NCBI GenBank assembly: GCA_030674155.1
Contig: CM060326.1
Span: forward strand, 36,732,097 to 36,796,096
Length of the DNA stretch: 64,000 nucleotides
From: Stramonita haemastoma
Lineage: Eukaryota; Mollusca; Gastropoda; Neogastropoda; Muricidae
Direction of reading: 5' to 3'
The notes below the pieces were generated by a model. The model did not search any database. It was not told the DNA's origin and saw only the letters and a program-made list of their open reading frames with translations. Shown one piece after another: positions 50,734 through 63,363 of the stretch (positions are counted from its first letter, which is position 1; each line of letters starts with the position of its first letter). The position numbers and the translations under genes were made by a program.

Positions 50734-50925
50734 GGATAGTTACCTGAATTTTGTATTCGCTTCAGGTATGGTTTTAAATGTGGATAGTTACCTGAATTTT
50801 GTATTTGTTTCAGGTGTGTGTTTTAAATATGGATAGTTACCTGAATTTTGTACTTGTTTCAGGTGTGTGTTTTAAATATGGATAGTTACCTGAATTTTGT
50901 ATGTGTTTCAGGTGTGTTTCTTCTT
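50734..50925 (+). repeat. LTR-internal tandem repeat array C (48-49 bp, 4 units)
   Basis: GGATAGTTACCTGAATTTTG begins at 50734, 50782, 50831 and 50880. Each unit carries TTTCAGGTGTGT or a close variant, which resembles splice-site sequence; whether it is used is unknown. Confidence 0.95.
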
Positions 50926-50935
50926 ATAGGTCAAA

Positions 50936-50941
50936 AATAAA
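50936..50941 (+). terminator. Candidate polyadenylation signal AATAAA
   Basis: AATAAA stands 81 bases before the LTR end and could direct 3' end formation of the element RNA. In the 5' LTR the same position reads an uninterrupted A run (42300-42308), so one copy has changed or been miscalled. Confidence 0.4.
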
Positions 50942-51022
50942 ACTTCTGCAACCATTGCACCCTGCCTGCACAGAGTGGTTCTTTGTGCCGAGAGAAATGA
51001 TGTATTGTTGAACCTGCCAACA

Positions 51023-51026
51023 GCTT
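51023..51026 (+). other. Right target-site duplication GCTT
   Basis: Follows the LTR end AACA directly and is continued by AAAATTCTATC, exactly as at 34580-34594 in the uninterrupted allele. Confidence 0.88.
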
Positions 51027-51036
51027 AAAATTCTAT

Positions 51037-51590
51037 CTTTCCATATCAACAATCACTAATCGATTAATCATATCTCTGCTGTCATAACTCGTCCTTCACC
51101 GGTGCACAGCTTCCACAACTGCTTACAGAAAAGGAACACACATCAATATCTCACTACCCGCCAAAGAAACTGTTCCACTTGAATAGGCCATCTAACAAGG
51201 TAGCGTGTCTTTCATAGATTTCCGAAAAAAAAAATCTGGTTTCACAACACTGCACCGTCGTCCAGGGCTGCTAGCTTTGATTTATGGCTTGCAGGGTAAC
51301 ACTGATCTCCTGTTGCTATCAGCACAGACAGATTGGTGATTACCAACAGACAGTGGGTGGGTCCTCACAATGCAGGTTTACACCTCGCCTGCTGCCCAAC
51401 CATCAGCTGCTTTCCGGTAAGGATGCAGTTACAACGCCTCTCCTCCCATTTTCATCTCTCTGCATTGTGTTGGTGTTGGTTGGGATTCTCTGATGATACT
51501 GGTTTTGAAGATGATGGTGGAAATGGCAGTGGTGGTAATAATAGTCAGGTATCATCAATGGGGACAAGGAAGATGGGGGAGGTAGCGGAA
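51037..51590 (+). repeat. Alpha-family repeat (allelic to 34597-35150)
   Basis: Near-identical to 34597-35150, differing at a few bases such as CCATATCAACA for CCATGTCAACA. Confidence 0.75.
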
Positions 51591-51596
51591 TTGAAT

Positions 51597-51837
51597 GTGT
51601 GTGCTTGTGTGCTTGTATGCGTAAGAGAGAGATAGAGAGGGTGCATGTACGTGTGTGCGTGTGTGTGTGTGTATGCGAGCGTGCGTGCGTGTGTGTAAGA
51701 GAGAGACACACACAGACGGAGAGAGAGAAAGCGAGAGAGAGAAAGCGAGAGAGAGAGAGAGTGGGAGAGAGAGAGAAAGAGAGGGGGTGTGTGCATGTGC
51801 GTGTATGCGTATGCATGTGTGTGTGTTTTGTGTGTGT

Positions 51838-51925
<88 letters not shown>

Positions 51926-52045
51926 AAGAGAGAGGAGGAGGAGAAGAGAACGTGTTTGTGTGTGTGTCTGTATGTGCGCGTGCGCGCGCGCGCGCGTGTG
52001 TGCGTGTGTGTGTGTGTGAGTGAGTGTGTGTGTGTGTGTGCGCAC
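51597..52045. repeat. (TG)n/(GA)n cluster with (CG)n
   Basis: Allelic to 35151-35690. The GA part is shorter; the alternating CG run is at 51976-51996. Confidence 0.96.
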
Positions 52046-52559
52046 GCGCCTGTCCTCATTTACAAAATTTGATTTGCTTTTCGTTCTTTTCTAAACTTTT
52101 GATTGGTGCTATTGTTGTTATGGCTGTTTTTGTTGTGGCCATTTATTATTTTTAGAACTGGTTTTCTTAGAGCTTTTTTTTTTACCTTTTCCTTTTCCAT
52201 GCTTCCCTGGCGCACTTTTCCAGAAGTTTACAATCAGAACTCTATTGATGAGCATTTCTGCAATATGCTTAGCAAAGAAAAAAGGATAGGGCAATACTGA
52301 AAACTGTGCTATCTCATTTTATGCTCAAAATTCTTTATTAACCACAGAAAATGTGCTTCTTTGCATAATGTCTGATTCATCTTTTGTGATGTAATGAAAG
52401 CTTGTAAAAAAACAAACAAGGTGGTACCAGTTTTGCTTCTCGAAGGTAATAGGAGAACACAAATCATCAGATGATTCTTCTTGTTGACAATGAAGCACGA
52501 ACTGTACCCATAAAAGTGACACCCCAAAAATGGTCCAATTTAATACAGTACAAACACCA

Positions 52560-52577
52560 TCCCCCCCCCCCCCCCCA
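52560..52577. repeat. Poly-C run
   Basis: Homopolymer of about 17 C, allelic to about 15 C at 36202-36216. Confidence 0.9.
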
Positions 52578-52629
52578 AACCAATAACAAAATCCTCAAAG
52601 ACTATGTTTTTTAAAAAATGTACACAAAA

Positions 52630-52905
52630 ACCATATGGAAAGACATCATTCTTCATTGTGGCCAGCTTCCCTTCTCATCTCTGCCTCCACGTGTGGGCCT
52701 CCTTCCCTGAAGACGAATGGTCAGAGCGGGCACAGCAGACACTGCAGGATCAGTCTTTCACAGCAGGTCACACCTCTCTCCGCCTGCACTGACCCCTCTC
52801 CCTCTCCCCCATTCTTCACTTCCAGCGTCATTGCAGAAAGAGAAAGAAGTAGGGGAGCAGGGAGAAGGGGAGTCGGACATCAACTGCAGGGGGAAGAGAG
52901 AGAGA

Positions 52906-52990
<85 letters not shown>

Positions 52991-53140
52991 AGAGACTGGG
53001 AAAATATTGGTGGTGGGGTGGTCGGGGGGTGGACATCTTATTGGTCATACAGGATAGATGTATGCACTTCAAACGCTGCATTCTATATCGAAGGACGCTT
53101 TGAAATGCAAACATGTGGATAAGAATGTATGTATATTCAC
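52630..53140 (+). repeat. Beta-family repeat (allelic to 36275-36770)
   Basis: Same blocks as the other beta copies; internal GA array at 52895-52988. Confidence 0.8.
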
Positions 53141-53159
53141 GTGTATGTGAAAAACAACA

Positions 53160-53162
<3 letters not shown>

Positions 53163-53236
<74 letters not shown>

Positions 53237-53353
53237 AGAGAGATAGGACGAGAGACAGAGAGACAGATAGACAGAGAGAGAGACTCAGACAGACAGACAA
53301 ACAAACAGACAAACTAACAGACAGGCAGAGAAGAGAGAGAGAAGAAGAGAGAG

Positions 53354-53449
<96 letters not shown>

Positions 53450-53519
53450 GAGGAGGGGGAGAGGAGAAAGAGAGAGAGACAGATAGTAAGAGAGAGAGAG
53501 AGAGAGAGAGACAGACAAA

Positions 53520-53554
<35 letters not shown>

Positions 53555-53580
53555 CACAGACACACAGACACACAGACAGA
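53163..53580. repeat. (GA)n/(GACA)n array
   Basis: GA in several blocks with GATAGG and GACAAACA variants. Shorter than the allelic 36801-37335. Confidence 0.97.
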
Positions 53581-53679
53581 ACGCAAAGCTATGAAAGAGT
53601 ATTTCGTGATATGCAACACATACTCCTATAAATGACAGTGTTTTATCATGATTATTGTTGATCTGATTACACCGAAACA

Positions 53680-53680
53680 C

Positions 53681-53726
<46 letters not shown>

Positions 53727-53739
53727 ACACACACACACA

Positions 53740-53816
<77 letters not shown>
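53680..53816. repeat. (CA)n array
   Basis: CA repeats with ACCACA and ATCACA interruptions, about 137 bases against 86 in the other allele. Confidence 0.97.
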
Positions 53817-53818
<2 letters not shown>

Positions 53819-53924
53819 CATTCTACCTCAACCTTTGAGAACTAAAAAAGCCAACAACAAAAAGCCCCAAGCCTTGACAAAGTAGAAAAAAAACACGTTT
53901 CTAGAACTAAATGACCTTTTTTTT

Positions 53925-54215
53925 TTTTTAAACAATAAATGACAAAATGAATGGCCTTGCATGACAGTTCTAACGTGGCATGCTTTCTTGTGCGTTTAAT
54001 CATCATTAGCTACTTCACAGGCTTCAAAGGGACGCAGGTTTCGATCTTTTTTCATTAACAATTGATTTATGGAATTTCTGCCCAGAAGGTGATGAGTGAT
54101 TTTAAGGCACAAATTGTTCTTTCAGTAATTTCTTTGCCTTCAGAGTGTGTCTTGGTGCTTTTCACTGTTGTCATTCTTGGTAAGATTGCTCCGTTAACAT
54201 TTTTGTCCTAGACAT
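53925..54215 (+). repeat. Zeta-family repeat (allelic to 37610-37925)
   Basis: Near-identical to 37610-37925. Confidence 0.55.
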
Positions 54216-54267
54216 TTAGCAGTTTTTCTGTTTATTTGTTTGTTGGCTGTTTGTGGCAATATCATAA

Positions 54268-54580
54268 AAAGGGTACGCTGAAGAGGTCCCATAACCTATG
54301 TGGTCGTAGGGAAGCAAGGCGTCAGAGGCCTCACTTCTCAAGGGACCAGCGTGTTGAGGGCGGCGCCCTTCCTCGTTTCTTTACTTTCCTTGACCCTCAA
54401 GAGGGCAGGCATCCATTTACAGCCAGGTGGACTGGGGGACTATACTGAAGCAAAGGCGTACAAACGGTCACCTATCCAACCGGTAGCCTCGCTCGACGCG
54501 GCTTAATCTAAGCTTGGGGATAGCAAATGCTCTGACCACTGAGTTATCCCGTTCCCTATGACCACCGAGCTATCCAGTCC
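54268..54580 (-). mobile_element. Putative tRNA-derived SINE, minus strand (allelic)
   Basis: Allelic to 37976-38287 with a few substitutions; see that entry for the A-box-like and body features. Confidence 0.5.
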
Positions 54581-54610
54581 TTTATTTACCCGTATTACCA
54601 AACACAACTG

Positions 54611-54624
54611 TATGTATATATATA

Positions 54625-54690
<66 letters not shown>

Positions 54691-54701
54691 GTATATTATG
54701 A

Positions 54702-54760
<59 letters not shown>

Positions 54761-54782
54761 TATATAAAAGTGTGTGTGTGTA
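54611..54782. repeat. (TA)n array
   Basis: TA repeats over about 155 bases with GTATATG variants, then a 12-base TG run. Expanded relative to 38320-38401. Confidence 0.97.
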
Positions 54783-54819
54783 AACCTTAACTATATGACC
54801 GTAATTGTCTCACATAATG

Positions 54820-54942
54820 TCCTCTCTCTCTATGTATCTATCTCTATTTATGTATCTATCTCTGTCTCTCTCCCCCCCTCTCTCTCTCCCTCTGTCTGTT
54901 TGACATCGTGGGTCTGTCTGTCTCTTTCTCTGTCTGTCTTAA

Positions 54943-54979
<37 letters not shown>

Positions 54980-55059
54980 ATCTCTCTCTCTCTCACTGTC
55001 TGAGATCGTCTCAGTGTGTCTGTCTGTCTGTCTCTTTCTCTGTCTGTCTGTCTGTCTCA

Positions 55060-55143
<84 letters not shown>
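54820..55143. repeat. (CT)n/(CTGT)n array
   Basis: CTGT and CT repeats; allelic to 38550-38935. Confidence 0.97.
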
Positions 55144-55144
<1 letters not shown>

Positions 55145-55290
55145 GTAGCTTGCAGCTTTCATACTTTATCTTTCCTTATTATTATTGCTTTCACTTCTTC
55201 CACTATATTTTTGTAGTCGTTGATTGTATAAAATGAATAAAGGAACAGACATGTACATCAGTAATCAAATACCTGACAAATTGCGTAAAA

Positions 55291-55327
55291 TAAATGTTTA
55301 TTCCATTATCCTCGATATAAAAGAATT
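55291..55327 (+). mobile_element. SINE 3'-end fragment (allelic)
   Basis: ATTCCATTATCCTCGATATA AAAGAAT, allelic to 39080-39117. Confidence 0.55.
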
Positions 55328-55452
55328 TAACAAATTAAATTTAACGATAAAATGTGATAAATAAATTTAATACAGAAATTGCATATGTAAACAAACACAC
55401 ATTATGAAAGAACTGAATAAACAAAATAATAATTGAAGAAATAAATACACGT

Positions 55453-55690
55453 TTGTCTGTCGTGTTCGACGATAACCTCTAAAACAGCAGAGGTGTTAGC
55501 TGCTGTTTCGAAAAAAATGGGCAGAAAATTGATAATAGTGAGATGTCTTGCCCACAGTAAATCCCCATTCATTGCGGCCAAGAGGGCATAAGGACAGTTA
55601 GCGTTGGAGATGCTCTTCATAGGCTAGCTAACCCCTACGGCCGCAGCACATAAGGACTGTTCAGAATCAAACCTCCTAGTCAGTCGTGGC
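55453..55690 (-). repeat. Gamma-family repeat (allelic to 39238-39490)
   Basis: Shares the same blocks; adds small indels. Confidence 0.6.
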
Positions 55691-55893
55691 ACTAAAGACC
55701 CACGTAAAACAAAAAATTCAGAGATCAGAACTCGATCAGTAGGTAAAACATTTCTGGGAGATTATCCCGGATTAGTTTCTAGTTCTCTGACTATCAAAAA
55801 TTCTGCTGTTCTATTCCAATCCTTTCCTCTTTCACTATGGGAAGAAAACGCTCTGTTGAATACTGATGTTCTTACGTATGCACACTATACCTC

Positions 55894-55912
55894 GTGTGTG
55901 TGTGTGTGTGTG

Positions 55913-56000
<88 letters not shown>

Positions 56001-56022
56001 TGTGTGTGTTGTGTGTGTGTAA
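55894..56022. repeat. (TG)n array
   Basis: TG with GTTGTG, GGTG and TATG interruptions; allelic to 39690-39828. Confidence 0.97.
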
Positions 56023-56469
56023 AGGTAGCATGTTTTCACTGTGTCTTTTCATCTCTTCCTTTTCAGAGGTATGGCTGTCATCAAATCGATGCCCAAGCAA
56101 CTCTTTGGCATGCATGCACTCTTATATCTCTCTCTATTGAAACTTCGTTAGAGTAAAGCCAGGAATGATCGGCTGTAAGACCAATGTTGGAATCCTCATT
56201 TTGTGTTGTCATCTTGCTATTCCTGATCCCCCCTCTGCTTTTAGCTTGTTGTGTTGTTTTTTGTTTTCAGTATTTTGGTTTTCTTTACGTTGAAGTCTTA
56301 ACCTTTTTTCCTGGTTTCAAAGCTGTGTTCTTTGCTTTCTTGTTTTACTTTGTCTGGATTTTTTTGTTGGTCTGGTGGTTTTTTTAATTAACCTTTTGCT
56401 CTCGTTTTGCCTTTTCATTGCTGTGCACGTGTCTGCACTTGCATTCACCCATGTGCGCAGGCGTGTGCA

Positions 56470-56678
56470 CACACATTTGACGTAAATGTACACACACGCA
56501 CGAACACACGCACATACATACACGCACGCACACACGTACACACATACGCACGCACGCACAAACACACACAAACACACACACAGAGTCACACTCAGATACA
56601 GAACATAAGAGGAAAGGACCTAGAGAAATAGAGTGAAGTAATGAACAAAAGAGAGAAAGAAAACAATATTTAAAAAAG

Positions 56679-56721
<43 letters not shown>

Positions 56722-56746
56722 GAGGGAGAGAGGAGAGAGAGAGAGA

Positions 56747-56796
<50 letters not shown>

Positions 56797-56855
56797 AGAG
56801 AGAAGAGAGAAAGAGAGAGAGAGAGAAGAGAGGAAGAAGAAAAAAAAAAAGAAAA
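56470..56855. repeat. CA/CGCA-rich then (GA)n-rich tract
   Basis: CA-rich to 56590, GA-rich 56680-56840, then an A-rich run. Allelic to 40270-40696; the match with contig 2 ends here. Confidence 0.95.
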
Positions 56856-57148
56856 ACTCTTTCAGACAGAAGGGATAAGAAAAAACATAGAAAGAAAAGA
56901 GGGAAATAGAAAAAAAGAAGAAAGGAGGAGGGGAAACATGAAGATAAGGAAACCATGAACGCAAACAGATGAGAAAGTAACCCAAAAAGTAAGCGGCTTT
57001 AGCAGTCATAATTATATATCTTTTCATTTTTTATTTGTTTGTTTGTTTGTTTGTTGGTTTGTTGTTTGTTTTTTGATGACACACGTCAACTAAGCAAAGC
57101 GATTGATTTTCTTCACTTCATGAAAGTTGCAACTTTTCTTCCTTTGGT

Positions 57149-57150
<2 letters not shown>

Positions 57151-57236
<86 letters not shown>

Positions 57237-57470
57237 CTTTCTTTTTTCTTTCGTTTCTTTCTTCTTTTTTTCTTTCTTTCTTTCTTTCTATCCTTCTCTC
57301 TGTCTTTCTGTCTTTCTTTCTTTTTTTTCTTTTTTTTCTTCTCTTTTTTCTTTCTTTCTTTCTTTCTATCTTTCTCTCTTACTCCCTTTCTTTCTCTCCT
57401 TCTCTCCTTCTTTCTCTCTTTCTTTCTTTCTTTCTTTTTCTCTATCTTTCTTTCTTTATCCTGCCACCAT
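57151..57470. repeat. (CT)n then (TTTC)n tract
   Basis: Pure CT (57151-57232) followed by TTTC-type pyrimidine repeats to about 57460. Ser/Leu/Phe-rich frames here are artefacts. Confidence 0.96.
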
Positions 57471-58560
57471 TTCTCAAAGCTCTTTTTTTGTTTGTTCTCC
57501 TTTTTAACACAGGCATCCAGTTATGAACGTTGTCATGAATATTGAATACAAGGCGAACTCATGCAGTCCCAGGAGCCGTATGTTTAAGAGTTGTTTTGTC
57601 GCTGGACTTTTCTTCCGCATTTGTTATTTTCCTTCTTTTTCTTTTATCCAAGCATTCTTTTCTTCTTCCCCGTTCGCGTTTTTCTTGTGTCTGCTTTTCT
57701 TCCTTGAAGCCGTAAAGCAAAAAGGAAAAGATAAAAAGATAAAATAGACCGACAAAAAAGCGAAGCTAGAAAGCCAAAAAAAAAAAAAAAAAAAAAAAGA
57801 AAGGAAAAAAAAAAGGAAAACCAATTGAAGAGGGCTTGCACTAAGAATTGATTTTTGTCTGACGTTGGGAAATGGATGGGTGACATGTTTTCTGTCTTTT
57901 GTAATTAGCCCTGTCTGTTGTTCTTTTCTGGTACATATTTTTCTGTTTCTGTTCTTTCTATTCTGTTGTTTCCTTTATGCTGTGCTTTTTCTTTGTTTGC
58001 TTTGCTTTTTTCTTTCCTTTTTTTTCTTTCTTTCTCTCTCTCGTTTCTTTCTTTCTTTCTTCCTTTTTTCTTTCTTAATTTCTTTTTCTTTCTTCTTTCT
58101 TTTTTCTTTCTCTCCCATTCTTTCTTCTCCGGCTTACTTTAAGTGTCTAGTGGTTAAGGTTATTCTATATTTGTTTTTATTGCTTTTATCTTTTTAAAAG
58201 TTTGTTTTGATTTCTGTTGGAGTTTGCTGAAGGCTTTGGGCAAAGCTTCGTAGTAATGGCGTGTTTGAGTACACAAGATCTAATTTTATCGCAACTCTCA
58301 AGTTAAGAGTAAGGTTTCTTCTCCGGCAGAGAAATCCTGACCCAAAGCCTTGTTCATAAGTGCACATTTAGATATACTGTGCATATGTTAAAGGCAAATC
58401 CATCGTTGGTTAAAGAGTAGGCCAGCCACCTGCGGTTGATGATCTGATATGGATAGCACTTACATTCTCAGCAGACGGTTAACGACCTGGAACTAGTAAG
58501 AAAAATTATGTCATGGCTTTGCTCTAAATTTTTTGATAGTGCGTACTGCCTAGTATAAGG
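57471..58560. other. Pyrimidine-rich intergenic DNA, no gene seen
   Basis: A 20-plus A run near 57776-57798 and T/C-rich sequence at 57900-58130. An 11-bp inverted repeat, AAGGCTTTGGG at 58230-58240 and CCCAAAGCCTT at 58341-58351, could form a long-looped hairpin. No coding signal. Confidence 0.5.
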
Positions 58561-58563
58561 AGA

Positions 58564-58565
<2 letters not shown>

Positions 58566-58623
<58 letters not shown>
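58566..58623. repeat. (AAT)n array
   Basis: AAT/ATA trinucleotides with one slip. Confidence 0.97.
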
Positions 58624-58624
<1 letters not shown>

Positions 58625-59440
58625 AAAAAAAAACACACACTCAGCGTAGCATTATATCATCTCTTCAAGATGTTAGATGACGGTTATTCAAGAATTTGTC
58701 AACTGTTTTATAAAGGGAGGAAATACAAAACAGAAATCGTAGGTGAAAAGCAAAAGACATGCCCCTTCTGCTTTCCTCCTCTCCTTTGTCAAAGCAAATG
58801 GACTGAAGCAACCTGACCCTACCAGACAAAAAACTTACAGGCAGAAAAACCCATACAGACACAACTCATCAATTCTCAAGTCAAAAAAGAATTTACAACA
58901 ACAATCACTGTTTTTTATCTTCTTAATCTTAAAACACACTTCTTCAGTTTAGCTTCCAGCATACAATCAAAGTATGTGCAGCTTGTTTCACCGAAAAGCC
59001 AGGAGTTGCTAAAACTATGGCAGTGTGGGAGATTGGGGATGGGGATGGGAGTGGGGGGTGGTATGGGGTGACTGAGGGCCCAGCAATGTCAACCAGCATG
59101 CTAATGTGATTGTCAAAATTCACAAAATGATTTAGGGTTTATTTCAGACTGTAGGGGTCATGTCAGGGTTGCACCGCACTCCCCTCAGCAAGATTAATTT
59201 CCATTTGCTTGACCGGAGTTAGTCTTCGCAAAATCATAATCAGAACAGCCTAAAGTAGCTTACAAAAAGTCAATACAACATGACATATGATCATTCATTG
59301 GTTACCATGACTGAAACTGCAGTGTGGAATGTGTTGGGGTGATCTTACATGCTAAACTGGTATGTTTTTGTCTGGTTGTAAGTCAGTCTTTCTGCGTGGG
59401 CGCACGTGTGTGTGTATCCATCTATCCGTCCCTCCCTCCC
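58624..59440. other. Intergenic DNA, no gene seen
   Basis: Mixed composition, short frames only. The segment GGGCCCAGC...ATGCTAATGTGATTGTCAAA at about 59080-59120 resembles 60380-60420, a possible small repeat. Confidence 0.4.
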
Positions 59441-59451
59441 TCCTCTCTCCT

Positions 59452-59455
<4 letters not shown>

Positions 59456-59520
<65 letters not shown>

Positions 59521-59545
59521 TATATATATATATATATATATGCAT
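59456..59545. repeat. (CT)n-(TA)n microsatellite
   Basis: CT 59456-59517 then TA 59521-59541. Confidence 0.97.
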
Positions 59546-59754
59546 GTGTGTGTGCGTGTGCGTGCGTGCGTTTGTGTTTGTGTTTCTATGGATCTCTTTA
59601 CACATTTCTGTTTCTGTCTCTCGTTGTACCTCTGTTTATCTTCTTTTCTCTCTGTCTTTCCCTGTCTGTCTTTGTCTCTCTATTTCTCTCTCTCTCTCTC
59701 TCTCTCCACATATTTGTGTCTGTATTCAAACAACGAAATTTTCTGCAAGAATCT

Positions 59755-59825
59755 GCGCGCACGCGCGCACTTAAACACACACATACACACACACCCCGAC
59801 ACACAATTACACACACACATACATA

Positions 59826-59907
<82 letters not shown>

Positions 59908-59908
59908 G
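59755..59908. repeat. (CA)n array with CG-rich start
   Basis: GCGCACGCGCGCAC at 59755-59770 then CA repeats to 59905. Confidence 0.96.
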
Positions 59909-61190
59909 CACTGCTTGATAAAGTCTATGTAAATCAGTCTTCATTGTCATCATTATCTGCGGGGTGAATGTACGGGGGTTGAGGGGTGGGAGGTTGGGGG
60001 TTGGGTACGGTTCTGCAAACAAAGACGTCGCCCCCCACCCCCCTTCTTTCCCGCTTGTTTTTCCTGAAAGGTAAAAAAAAATAGAGCCTCCCTCCTATCC
60101 CCCAATCTCTTTTGCCTACCCAATCTCCTTCCTCCTTGTTCCTTTGCCCAGATAATCTAGAATAAAAAAGGAAAAAAAAAAAACTCTTGGCACCCACCCC
60201 TGTGGAAGGATATTCAGGGGAAAAGTCATTTTCCTTTTCCTCTTTGCTAGAAACACGCGCCATCAGTTCTGTGCCCAGCGCAGAGCCAACAAGGCGTGAA
60301 CGCTGATTCCCCAATACAAGCCCGGAGTTAATGCAATCCTAAGTTTGGGGGAGGAGAAGGGATGGACCCTCGGAATCGTAGGCCCAGCGTGGCCCAGATG
60401 CTAATTCGATTGTTCAAAACTCATGCACGCTATGTATTTTCTTTCGGGGTCTGTGGGTTGATTCGTCCCTGCACCAAATAATTGTGACTCTTGATGGGCT
60501 TGACTGAGTCTAGCTGGACGGTGAGTTTTGGAGAGACTGAGTTGGTGAGGGTTTTTTTTGTTTTGTTTGTTTTTGGTTCTGGCAGTTCAGTGGTAACGTC
60601 TATTTGATTGCTTTGTGTCTTTGTGTTTGTATATCCGTTTATGTGTTTTTGCGTCTGTCTCTATGGCTTTTTGGGGAGTGGTCTGATATCTGTTTATGGG
60701 TATGTTTGTTTTCTGTGTCTGTCAATGTTTGTCTATGTCCCTGTCACTCTGTCTTGATTTGTTTGTCTATTTGTTTGGTTTGGAGGGTTATTTTAGACAG
60801 CAGTTATTTTGGGAGTAGCTAGAATATCACAGAGCTTTAGACAAATTTCTTTTTTTTTTACAGCGAATAAAAATAGGTGGGTTTTTTAAAGCAAATTCTA
60901 TGTGGGTCACTGGATAAACAGACACCATACACCTCAAATACAAAAAAAATAATAAGGTAATCATAATACAAGGTAAACTCAGGACACAACTTTTAAAAGA
61001 GCTAACTGATAGGCCATTTTAAGTTTTAATACGACTTTCGTTTGTGGTGATGCCCTCTTTTCCAACAAAACTAGAACACAGTTTCGAAATGAAGACAATA
61101 TTAGAAACCATGATCTTCACCAAAGTAGCAGCACTATTGGTGTCAAAACCTGTAGTTGTGTATCGTCTCTTGGTGGGTTAGCTGGCTGAA
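59909..61190. other. Intergenic DNA, no gene seen
   Basis: No recognisable coding, RNA or repeat content apart from G-rich and A-rich short runs. Confidence 0.45.
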
Positions 61191-61204
61191 CGGTTCGTGT
61201 CATG

Positions 61205-61342
61205 GCTTCAGTTAATTGGCTGGCTCGTTGATTGGTTGGCTGACTGGCTGATTGGCTGGCTGGTTGGTTGGTTTGTTGTATGACTGGTTGGTTGGTTGAT
61301 TGATTGGTTGTTTGGCTGGCTGGCTGGTTGGCGGGTTGGTTT
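61205..61342. repeat. TTGG/CTGG minisatellite-like tract
   Basis: Units of TTGGCTGG, TTGATTGG and TTGGTTGG repeat with 4-base periodicity over about 140 bases. A shorter related stretch lies at 62110-62140. Confidence 0.8.
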
Positions 61343-63180
61343 GGATAATATGTGTCTGTATTCTGTTTTCTGAGTGGGGAGTGAGGGTGAACGACCTTAC
61401 CTTGTTGTCATCTTCAAAACGTATGAACTACTGAGAGTATCAGGTTATTCAATCATCACAGATACTGATCCTAGCTAATGTTCCCGGCCAAACTAAGAGA
61501 CTTAGAATAATTAGATTTTGGCATCAATTCCCCCACCATTATGTTTCGTAGGAAAAAAAAGTTATATCTTTTCGCTTATTTCCAGCACCAAATTTGGAAT
61601 TGCAGTGTTGTGTTTCTTATGGGAAAGGCTATACTGTCCCTTTGTTTTTTCTTCATTGCCAATCTCTTGTTTACTGTCTGTAACAAGAGGCAGAAAGATG
61701 AAAACTGTACAGAAAATGAAAGATGAATAAAATAAACTAACAATCACAGATCATTAAAAGCTGACATGAGTAAGTTTTGAGAGAGTGAAATATGATTTTT
61801 TCTCGACACATTCACTTACTAACCCAGTATACACAACTTTCAAAAATGAAAAAAAAAGACTAAACCTATAAGACTATGAAAAATGAGAACAGTTATGATA
61901 GCATAAAAGAACTACACCTATAGACGAATTTAAAATAGAGAAAAGCTGATAAAGCTGTCTCCATTTCCTTCGTAACCGAATCATACAAGATAAAAAGAAT
62001 AATAAATCTGCTGAACATGGTGAAGTGTATTCCTTTCTTTGATGATAATTATGACAAACAGAAAAAAACACCAGTACAATTAACCTTGCTTGCTTGCTTT
62101 ATCACGAAACTGACTGGTTAGTTGCTAGGTTGGCTACCTAGCTGGTTCTCTGTTATTTTTCGTCACAGGATTGTTTGTCAATAGTGTTGCTGTTTGGACC
62201 ACCTTTTTTTTCTTCAATTCAGGTTGTTCGCACTTAGTTTACTTCGATAAAGTGTGCCAGACGTATCAGGTGATTATTTTTCATTGGGAGTGCTAATCTG
62301 TGCTAAAGCGCCCAGCTATTTGAAACGGCAGGAACAATCAGACTGTGACGTCCACACGGCTGCAATTCTCTTTTGTGTGAAACGACCCGATACTTTTCTA
62401 CACTATCTCTTTTCAGCCTCAAGACTGAAAGCGCGGTGTTCCCTTTTTTAATGGAAAACATGATACCACCACTTTCTTTCAGCGCCAAACGGGAGCTTGA
62501 TGAAACATAAATAAATGAGGGGGCGAGACGAACATGAAGTATATAAAAGAGAGAAAAGCAGCAAGGAAGAAAAGCAAAAAAGCAAGCAAGTGTTGTAAAT
62601 GAAGACAGACCGTTAGAATGATAGGTTAAAACGGGTTTAAAAATACCACAGCACTGAGTAAAGAAATGAGAGAAGAAAGGACGAATCGCTGAGTGGGGGC
62701 AATTTAAGAACACTGCATGAAAAACAATCCAGGAAAGGAAACGAGAACGACAGAGAGGAACAGTACGAAGAGACAATAATGACAGTAACAACAAACAACG
62801 GTGAACTAACAAACACAGCCCAACGGTGTATTAGGCTGAAATTTTAAACCCCCAAAAAAGAAAACAATAGTAGTAACTATGTAAGTTCAAATGTGGGTTT
62901 TGCTCCTAATCTTTTTGCGTAAGGTGCAGAAGCTACTGAGGATAATGCTGATAAAGATGATGATGATGAGAACAATCTTAACAATGACAAGGAGGGGGCC
63001 TCTCAGAATCCAAAGTATCACGCCAGTGTTCTTGGTCAGTTTTTCAGTGGAAGCAAACTTTGTTGTTTTTTTGTTTTTTTTTTATCTCTAACGACATTGC
63101 ACCCCTTCTCTCTTTTTCATGAATATCTCTGTCTCTGCTGATTCATATCTCTACATCTCCTTCTCTGTCCCTGTTCCCTG
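61343..63180. other. Intergenic DNA, no gene seen
   Basis: AT-rich. A 169-codon minus-strand frame at 62303-62812 has no recognisable domain and irregular composition; I do not call it a gene. Confidence 0.5.
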
Positions 63181-63188
63181 TCCCTGTC

Positions 63189-63189
<1 letters not shown>

Positions 63190-63241
<52 letters not shown>

Positions 63242-63275
63242 ATTTGTATCTGATTCATTTTGTATTCCTTAGTGT

Positions 63276-63360
<85 letters not shown>
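63190..63360. repeat. (CTGT)n and (CT)n arrays
   Basis: CTGT units 63193-63226, CT to 63241, then CT 63281-63361 directly before the SINE. Confidence 0.97.

Positions 63361-63361
<1 letters not shown>

Positions 63362-63363
<2 letters not shown>

Larger units (their letters stand above)
51027..56850. other. Right flank of the insertion allele, duplicate of 34584-40696
   Basis: Follows 34584-40696 throughout, with scattered substitutions and large differences only at microsatellites. Sequence quality is good, so the differences are usable as allelic variants. Confidence 0.88.

Noticed and set aside
50734..50925. CRISPR-like array (four regular units)
   Set aside because: Units are head-to-tail tandem repeats without unique spacers and lie in a eukaryotic LTR.
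62303..62812. 169-codon minus-strand frame
   Set aside because: No recognisable domain, irregular composition and no supporting context. The length is possible by chance in this window.
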